Below are positions 16,460 to 21,025 of a DNA stretch of 21,025 nucleotides, piece by piece; within the stretch, counting starts at the first letter, position 1; every line of letters starts with the position of its first letter. The stretch lies in the NCBI GenBank assembly GCA_023262945.1, contig JALQXY010000165.1:1-21025 (forward strand), in the 5' to 3' direction. Source of the DNA: Rickettsiales bacterium. Its GTDB lineage: Bacteria; Pseudomonadota; Alphaproteobacteria; Rickettsiales; UBA1997. The notes below the pieces were generated by a model. The model was not told the origin of the DNA and did not search any database. It saw only the letters and a list, made by a program, of their open reading frames with translations. The translations under genes were made by a program, and so were the position numbers.

Positions 16460-17158
16460 TTGTTTTTAATTAATATTTGATTAATAGATTATTTATAAAA
16501 ATTAACAAAAAATAGGAACAATTAGAAAAAGATAGGATTATAAATTATGTAAATGGAAGGGTGACACAAATTAAATAATTAAACTCAAATCTATTATTAA
16601 GAAAATAGACAAGTTGCACATATAATACCTTTTTATCTTAAAATTGCTAGATACTAGATGGATTTTAACTTCGTATTTTTAGCTAAAAACTAGTTAAAGA
16701 TTAAATTTAATAACAGTAATTAATATAAAAAAATTACTTCGTAAATTTATATTATTTTTAGTTAATTAAAAAAATGAAGATAAAATTACAAATCAGTAAA
16801 ATTGATAAAATAAACTGATTTAATAGAAAATTTTTTAAGTTTACTTTTGCCCAAATGCAAACTTCTCAAACGCAAATTGATTAACAAATAAAATCAAGAA
16901 AAAATTCAAAGCTTCAAATGTTTAAAGATGGAAGCTGGCGTATTCTAACAAAGGGGCATCCGTCAAATAATTACATATAATTATAAAAATTAGTTATGTC
17001 AATAATATTTAGTAATCTTTTCCATTTTTTGGAATTAAGAGTTCTTTATTAACATTTAATATAAATCAGTCAATATAAATTTGATCTAGGTCGTTAAATA
17101 ATAGATAGATGATAGGGTAAATTAATTTTTTATTGATGGATTTAAGTTTAGCAAATTA
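16460..17158. other. 699-base spacer between purQ and rho
   Basis: The longest gene-free stretch of the window. It is mostly AT-rich and has no tRNA-like arms. Its right half contains a segment (about 16845-16968) with noticeably more G and C, in which a minus-strand frame of 42 codons is broken by one stop; see findings. The left half should include the rho promoter and leader. I see no convincing terminator after purQ. Confidence 0.6.
16841..16966 (-). pseudogene. Possible decayed coding remnant
   Basis: A minus-strand frame reads 41 sense or interrupted codons ending in TAA. A single internal stop at codon 15 separates TDAPLLEYASFHL from TFEALNFFLILFVNQF. Its composition differs from the surrounding spacer. 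I cannot assign a family, and a chance frame or a fragment of a dispersed non-coding repeat is equally possible. Confidence 0.2.
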
Positions 17159-17839
17159 TTATTTTAACAAACTTTCAAAAAGCCTAATACCGTCTCCACC
17201 TATATCTTTATTATGACCAATTGCCCTTTCAGGATGAGGCATTATACCTAGAATATTTTTCTTTTTATTAAAAACTCCAGCAATATTAGCTATAGATCCG
17301 TTAGGGTTGAATTCATTACTCTTAAGTCCATTTTTTGAGCAATATCTAAAAGCAATACCGTCTTCATCCTCCAACTCTTTCAAAATGTCGTCACTAGCAT
17401 AGTAATTGCCGTCCATATTGGCAATTGGAATATTAATTACCTCATCTTTTTGATAATTTTCAGTAAATTTAGAATTATTATTAACTTTAAGATAAACTGA
17501 GCGACAAATAAATTTCATATCTCTGTTACGCATCAAGGAGCCTTTTATTAGACCAATTTCGGTTAAAATCTGAAAACCATTACAAATTCCTAAAATATAA
17601 ACCCCTTTTTGAGCTAATCTTTTAACTTCTTTGATAACTGGTGCGACTGATGCCATAGCTCCACTACGTAAATAATCTCCGTAAGAAAAACCTCCGGGCA
17701 AGATAATCAAGTCAAGATCATTATCTAAATTAGTATCTTTATACCAAACATTTTTAACTTTACCTTTGATTAATTTTATTGCCTCAATCGCATCACGATC
17801 ACAATTTGATCCTGGAAATGTTATAACAGCTGCTTTCAT
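17159..17839 (-). CDS. purQ: Phosphoribosylformylglycinamidine synthase subunit PurQ
   Basis: Glutaminase subunit that releases ammonia from glutamine for FGAM synthesis in the purine pathway, working with PurL and PurS. It is a class I amidotransferase of 226 residues from the preferred start. The nucleophile is C86 in ILGICNGFQ, and the partners are H202 and E204 in MPHPERAIG. The N-terminal signature is MKAAVITFPGSNCDRD. A longer frame from 17875 adds 12 residues that overlap purS and are absent from the family, so I chose the ATG at 17839, 7 bases after the purS stop. purL is not in the window, and no gene follows for about 700 bases. Confidence 0.95.
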   Translation of the reverse strand: MKAAVITFPGSNCDRDAIEAIKLIKGKVKNVWYKDTNLDNDLDLIILPGGFSYGDYLRSGAMASVAPVIKEVKRLAQKGVYILGICNGFQILTEIGLIKGSLMRNRDMKFICRSVYLKVNNNSKFTENYQKDEVINIPIANMDGNYYASDDILKELEDEDGIAFRYCSKNGLKSNEFNPNGSIANIAGVFNKKKNILGIMPHPERAIGHNKDIGGDGIRLFESLLK

Positions 17840-17846
17840 AGTTACT

Positions 17847-18089
17847 TTAAAGAATTTGATAATTATATTCTTCAATCACTTTATTTACCAATATTTTATC
17901 ACAAATATCATCGATGATTTGTTTTATCTTAGATTCTTCAGTTTCTAAAATCTCAAGATCAATGAATTTACCTTGTCTAACATTAGATATTGATGAAAAG
18001 TCAAAATCCTTAACCAGTAAATTCTCAATAGCTTTTCCTTGGGTATCTAAAACTCCTTTTTTTAATAATATATTTATACGAACTTTCAT
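17847..18089 (-). CDS. purS: Phosphoribosylformylglycinamidine synthase subunit PurS
   Basis: Small subunit (80 residues) that bridges PurL and PurQ in the multi-subunit FGAM synthase of alphaproteobacteria, Gram-positives and archaea. The family pattern is visible: KVRINILLKKGVLDTQGKAIENLL, SISNVRQGKFIDLEI, and a helix ending IDDICDKILVNKVIEEY. Its ATG shares one base with the yihY stop (TAATG), and purQ begins 7 bases after its end, so yihY-purS-purQ are probably translationally coupled. The presence of purS shows that this organism uses the split small-PurL system. Confidence 0.95.
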   Translation of the reverse strand: MKVRINILLKKGVLDTQGKAIENLLVKDFDFSSISNVRQGKFIDLEILETEESKIKQIIDDICDKILVNKVIEEYNYQIL

Positions 18090-18964
18090 TATTTTTTAAT
18101 TTTTCTAATTTTACTATAAAGTTTATGGAAATGATAATTAAACTCAGCTCCTAAGATAAAGATTAAGCTTACTAAGTAAAAAAACACTAAAGAAACTATA
18201 ATGCCAGCCAAAGATCCATAAACAAAATTTACTTGATTAAAATAACTTAAATAAAAAGAAAATATTTTTTGTAATAAAGACCAAAGAATAACTGATAAAA
18301 TTGATCCTGGCAATGTCTGCGATATTTTTTGTTTAGCATTTGGTAAAATATAATACAACAAAGAAGTAGAAGCAATTATAATAAAAACTATAATAAATTG
18401 ACTAAAATAAAAAAAACTAGATTCAAAATCGATTCCAAAAGAAAATATTAATTCTAATTTTTTAAGAAATTTAGGAGCAATAATAAAAATTATTATCCCA
18501 ATAACTATAATAAAGCTTATCATAAGAAATTCTATTATACTAATAAAACGTCGCCATAAATAAGGTGGCGGAAAATCAACTCGATAAGCTTTATTTAATA
18601 TAGTACGCAAACCCTCAACGGAAGATGAAGCCGTCCACACGACTCCTAAAATAGCTATTGTTAAAAAACTTTGATTAGGACCTGAAATAATTTCATTTAC
18701 TCTTGGCGCCAAAGCTTGACTCATCTCTTTTGGTGCAGCAGCTAATAAATATTGAACAAAAATTATACCTTGTTCAGAAGCGCCAAATAGCCCTATTATA
18801 GCGATTAAAAAAATTAAAAATGGAAACAATGATAAAATACTCAAAAAAGCTAAATATCCTGCATGCTCAACACCATCTTGCTTTATCAAATCTGATACTG
18901 ATTTTTTTATAATTTTTATCAGCAGTAAAATATAAGTACGATATATATTTTTTAACAGCAACAT
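18089..18964 (-). CDS. YihY/BrkB family inner-membrane protein
   Basis: Polytopic membrane protein of the YihY (UPF0761) family, formerly mislabelled ribonuclease BN. The molecular function is unknown. About six membrane segments are visible in 291 residues. Family motifs are HAGYLAFLSILSLFPFLIFLIAIIG in the first helix region (two overlapping parts), the WTASSSVEGLRTILNKAY segment, and YGSLAGIIVSLVFFYLVSLIFILGAEFN near the end. A TTG at 18967 directly precedes the ATG at 18964; I prefer the ATG. It sits about 20 bases after the GNAT gene and overlaps the purS start by one base. There is no functional link to purine synthesis apart from the shared transcript. Confidence 0.88.
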   Translation of the reverse strand: MLLLKNIYRTYILLLIKIIKKSVSDLIKQDGVEHAGYLAFLSILSLFPFLIFLIAIIGLFGASEQGIIFVQYLLAAAPKEMSQALAPRVNEIISGPNQSFLTIAILGVVWTASSSVEGLRTILNKAYRVDFPPPYLWRRFISIIEFLMISFIIVIGIIIFIIAPKFLKKLELIFSFGIDFESSFFYFSQFIIVFIIIASTSLLYYILPNAKQKISQTLPGSILSVILWSLLQKIFSFYLSYFNQVNFVYGSLAGIIVSLVFFYLVSLIFILGAEFNYHFHKLYSKIRKIKK

Positions 18965-18987
18965 CAAAAGATAAATTTTAATAGTAA

Positions 18988-19410
18988 TTACGTATCTTTT
19001 ACAAAGAAAAGACCACTTATATCAAGGCCTTCACGAGAATATATTCTTTGCGATTCCTCTCTAACGGATTCTAAAATGCCAATGATTTTATTACAACCAA
19101 AAATAGTAGCCTGCCATTCAGCCCAACGCATCAAGATTTTACCAACGCCTATACCTCTTTTTTTACGATCTATCATAAAATCTTCGATTTCTAAAGCTTT
19201 GCCAAAATGTAATTTACGAACAATTCTAATTCCAATAACTCCAATAGTGTTATTATCATCATCGATCACTTGCGCCATTTTATAGCCACGCTGCATCATA
19301 TTTAATATATCTTCAATATAACTTTTTTCTGTGATCTCGCTATATATCTGATTTAGAATTGCAAATGTTGCAGAAATATCGTCACGGGTAATAACTTCTT
19401 TAATTTGCAT
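18988..19410 (-). CDS. GNAT-family N-acetyltransferase
   Basis: A 140-residue acetyltransferase of the GNAT fold; the substrate is unknown. The acetyl-CoA binding motif A is RGIGVGKILMRWAEWQA (residues 85-101, R/Q-x-x-G-x-G/A at 85-90), preceded by the strand IEDFMIDRK. The C-terminal part, SQRIYSREGLD followed by SGLFFVKD, fits motif B with the conserved Tyr region. It is the first gene of the GNAT-yihY-purS-purQ run and is transcribed divergently from argG over a 138-base gap. Proximity to argG suggests no proven role: arginine-pathway ArgA-type enzymes are a different, longer group. Confidence 0.85.
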   Translation of the reverse strand: MQIKEVITRDDISATFAILNQIYSEITEKSYIEDILNMMQRGYKMAQVIDDDNNTIGVIGIRIVRKLHFGKALEIEDFMIDRKKRGIGVGKILMRWAEWQATIFGCNKIIGILESVREESQRIYSREGLDISGLFFVKDT

Positions 19411-19487
19411 AGTTGATTTAATGAATTATGTTAGTAATTTTATTTCTTATAAACTTAATTTACTCTAATACAAAATCTGATATTTAA

Positions 19488-19516
19488 TTAGATTTAAAGA
19501 TTAGATTTGGTATAAG
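19488..19516 (+). promoter_or_regulatory. Possible argG promoter
   Basis: TATAAG at 19511-19516 lies 17 bases after TTAGAT at 19488-19493, giving a plausible sigma-70 spacing and a short leader of about 30 bases before the argG ATG. The -35 match is poor. No Shine-Dalgarno sequence is obvious before argG. The 138-base gap must also hold the divergent GNAT-gene promoter. Confidence 0.25.
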
Positions 19517-19548
19517 TCAAGAAAACCAATAACTTAAAAATAATAAAA

Positions 19549-20739
19549 ATGATAAAAAAAGTTGTTCTCGCTTATTCAGGCGGTTTAGATACCTCAGTTA
19601 TTCTTAAATGGCTGCAAGAAAAATACAATTGCGAAGTTGTAACATTTACTGCCGATTTAGGACAAGGTGAAGAGTTAGAGCCAGCAAGAAAAAAGGCAGC
19701 AAGCCTTGGTGTTAAAGAAATTTTTATCGAAGATTTGCGTGAAGAATTTGTTAAAAATTACGTCTTTCCAATGTTTCGCGCTAATGCAGTCTATGAGGGC
19801 GTTTATCTACTTGGCACCTCAATTGCTAGACCTTTAATCGCCAAAAGACAAATTGAAATTGCTAAACAAGTTGGAGCAGATGCTGTTGCCCATGGCGCCA
19901 CCGGCAAAGGAAATGATCAGGTAAGATTTGAGCTTGGATATTACGCCAATAATCCAAACATTAAAATTATTGCTCCATGGCGTGAGTGGGATTTAAATTC
20001 TCGTACTAAATTAATTGATTATGCCGAGAAAAACCAAATTCCAGTCGCTAAAGATAAAAAAGGTGAGGCACCTTATTCGATTGACGCTAACCTTCTTCAT
20101 ACTTCAAGCGAAGGTAAAGTTTTAGAAGATCCTAGTCAGAAAGCTCCGGAATATGTTTATCAAAGAACTGTTAGCGCTAAAGATGCGCCTGATGAAATAA
20201 CTACAATTAAAATTTCTTTTAAAAATGGTGACCCAATTGCAATCAATGATCAAAAATTATCCGCTGCTACAATCTTATCAAAATTAAATGAATACGGCGG
20301 CAAAAACGCTATTGGTCGACTTGATTTAGTTGAAAATAGATTCGTCGGTATGAAATCGCGTGGTATCTACGAAACACCAGGTGGCACAATACTTTTAGTT
20401 GCACATCGCGCTATAGAATCAATTACATTAGATCGCGAAGCGTCTCATTTAAAGGATGAAATTATGCCAAAATATGCTAGCCTAATTTATAATGGCTTTT
20501 GGTTTTCACCTGAGCGCAAAATGCTACAAGCTTTAATCGATGAATCGCAGAAAAATGTTGAGGGCGATGTTACGCTAGAATTATATAAAGGAAATATTTC
20601 TGTAATTGGCAGATCGTCGCCAAAAAGCCTATACTCAATATCGCATGTAACTTTTGAAGAAGATGCGGTTTATGATCAGCGCGATGCTCAAGGATTTATT
20701 AAATTAAACGCCTTAAGATTAAGGTTAAACAGGTTCTAA
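19549..20739 (+). CDS. argG: Argininosuccinate synthase
   Basis: Joins citrulline and aspartate with ATP to make argininosuccinate, the penultimate step of arginine synthesis. The 396-residue protein is full-length. The ATP pyrophosphatase loop is AYSGGLDTS (residues 8-16). TADLGQGEE, GATGKGNDQVRFELGYY and APWREWDL follow, and the C-terminal domain contains RSPKSLYSI-like GRSSPKSLYS. It is the only plus-strand gene here, with no argH, argF or carA nearby. It looks less AT-rich than its neighbours, which may reflect conservation or a separate history. A palindromic repeat begins one base after its stop codon and may form the mRNA 3' end. Confidence 0.97.
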   Translation: MIKKVVLAYSGGLDTSVILKWLQEKYNCEVVTFTADLGQGEELEPARKKAASLGVKEIFIEDLREEFVKNYVFPMFRANAVYEGVYLLGTSIARPLIAKRQIEIAKQVGADAVAHGATGKGNDQVRFELGYYANNPNIKIIAPWREWDLNSRTKLIDYAEKNQIPVAKDKKGEAPYSIDANLLHTSSEGKVLEDPSQKAPEYVYQRTVSAKDAPDEITTIKISFKNGDPIAINDQKLSAATILSKLNEYGGKNAIGRLDLVENRFVGMKSRGIYETPGGTILLVAHRAIESITLDREASHLKDEIMPKYASLIYNGFWFSPERKMLQALIDESQKNVEGDVTLELYKGNISVIGRSSPKSLYSISHVTFEEDAVYDQRDAQGFIKLNALRLRLNRF

Positions 20740-21025
20740 TACCAATTTCCATCTAAAAATAAACAATATGACAAAATATTTTTTGAGATAAAAATTGTAA
20801 AAAATGCAAGTCCTATAGGTATAGGACTTAAGGCTTTTTGCAATTTTTAGCCAAAAAGATAAAGTCAGATTGTTTAGTTTTTATATATGTTTTTTAGGTG
20901 GAAATTGGTATTATACCAATTTCCATCTAAAAATAAACAATATGACAAAATATTTTTTGAGATAAAAATTGTAAAAAATGCAAGTCCTATACCTATAGGG
21001 CTTAAGGCTTTTTGCAATTTTTAGC
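20740..21025. repeat. Tandem array of 174-bp palindromic repeat units
   Basis: Unit 1 spans about 20741-20914. Unit 2 begins at 20915 and runs off the edge after 111 bases. The period is 174: ACCAATTTCCATCTAAAAAT starts at 20741 and again at 20915. Each unit is an imperfect long palindrome with arms of roughly 77 and 91 bases. Centre A stems are at 20808-20816 with 20821-20829 (loop AGGT) and 20982-20990 with 20995-21003 (loop ACCT). The centre B stem is 20891-20910 with 20914-20933. The two units differ at only three positions in their overlap, so the duplication is recent. No open frame or transposase is associated with it. Confidence 0.92.

Noticed and set aside
17840..17875. 12-residue N-terminal extension of PurQ
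   Set aside because: It overlaps the purS 3' end, and the family begins at the downstream ATG (MKAAVITFPG).
1..21025. CRISPR array or insertion sequence explaining the repeats
   Set aside because: The 174-bp units are contiguous without spacers, no cas gene or transposase is present, and the units are internally palindromic. A non-autonomous element mobilised in trans cannot be excluded.

Overview
The window is an AT-rich bacterial chromosome segment with about 20 intact genes, nearly all on the minus strand, separated by several long, very AT-rich spacers. Protein families and gene lengths point to an alphaproteobacterium with a reduced genome, most likely Rickettsiales-like or another host-associated lineage. 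LptD implies a lipopolysaccharide outer membrane, which Anaplasmataceae lack. Dxr, PurS/PurQ and ArgG imply MEP isoprenoid, purine and arginine capacity that Rickettsia has lost. The segment therefore fits neither classical family. A less reduced Rickettsiales lineage is a plausible placement, but this is inference from gene content only.

Layout from left to right. Positions 1-180 hold one copy of a palindromic repeat, followed by an isolated 21-bp perfect hairpin. Then, on the minus strand, come infA-topA (3026 to 322), and groES-groEL (5685 to 3675) with a clear intrinsic terminator. Next is a pair of small tyrosine-rich lipoproteins related to each other; the second lies just upstream of grxC (7314 to 6029). 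A long gene row follows, read as rho-rbfA-dxr-rseP-yajC-secD-lptD (16459 to 7766). After a 0.7-kb spacer comes a second compact row, GNAT-yihY-purS-purQ (19410 to 17159). Divergent from it is argG on the plus strand (19549 to 20739), whose stop codon directly abuts a tandem array of the same palindromic repeat, running off the right edge.

Functional themes. The rho row combines transcription termination, 30S maturation and isoprenoid synthesis with envelope biogenesis (site-2 protease, Sec accessory proteins, LPS assembly). rho-rbfA-dxr-rseP are separated by only a few bases or overlap. The yajC-secD junction is interrupted by a repeat copy. PurS and PurQ are two of the three subunits of FGAM synthase; PurL is not in the window.

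The most unusual content is the repeat family. It has 174-bp tandem units built from two alternating palindromic centres. Copies show compensatory stem changes and one reversed tetraloop (AGGT versus ACCT). Two older, diverged relatives sit in spacers near 3.2 kb and 11.7 kb. The lipoprotein pair is the main unrecognised protein-coding content. I found no tRNA, rRNA, CRISPR array, prophage or intact insertion sequence.
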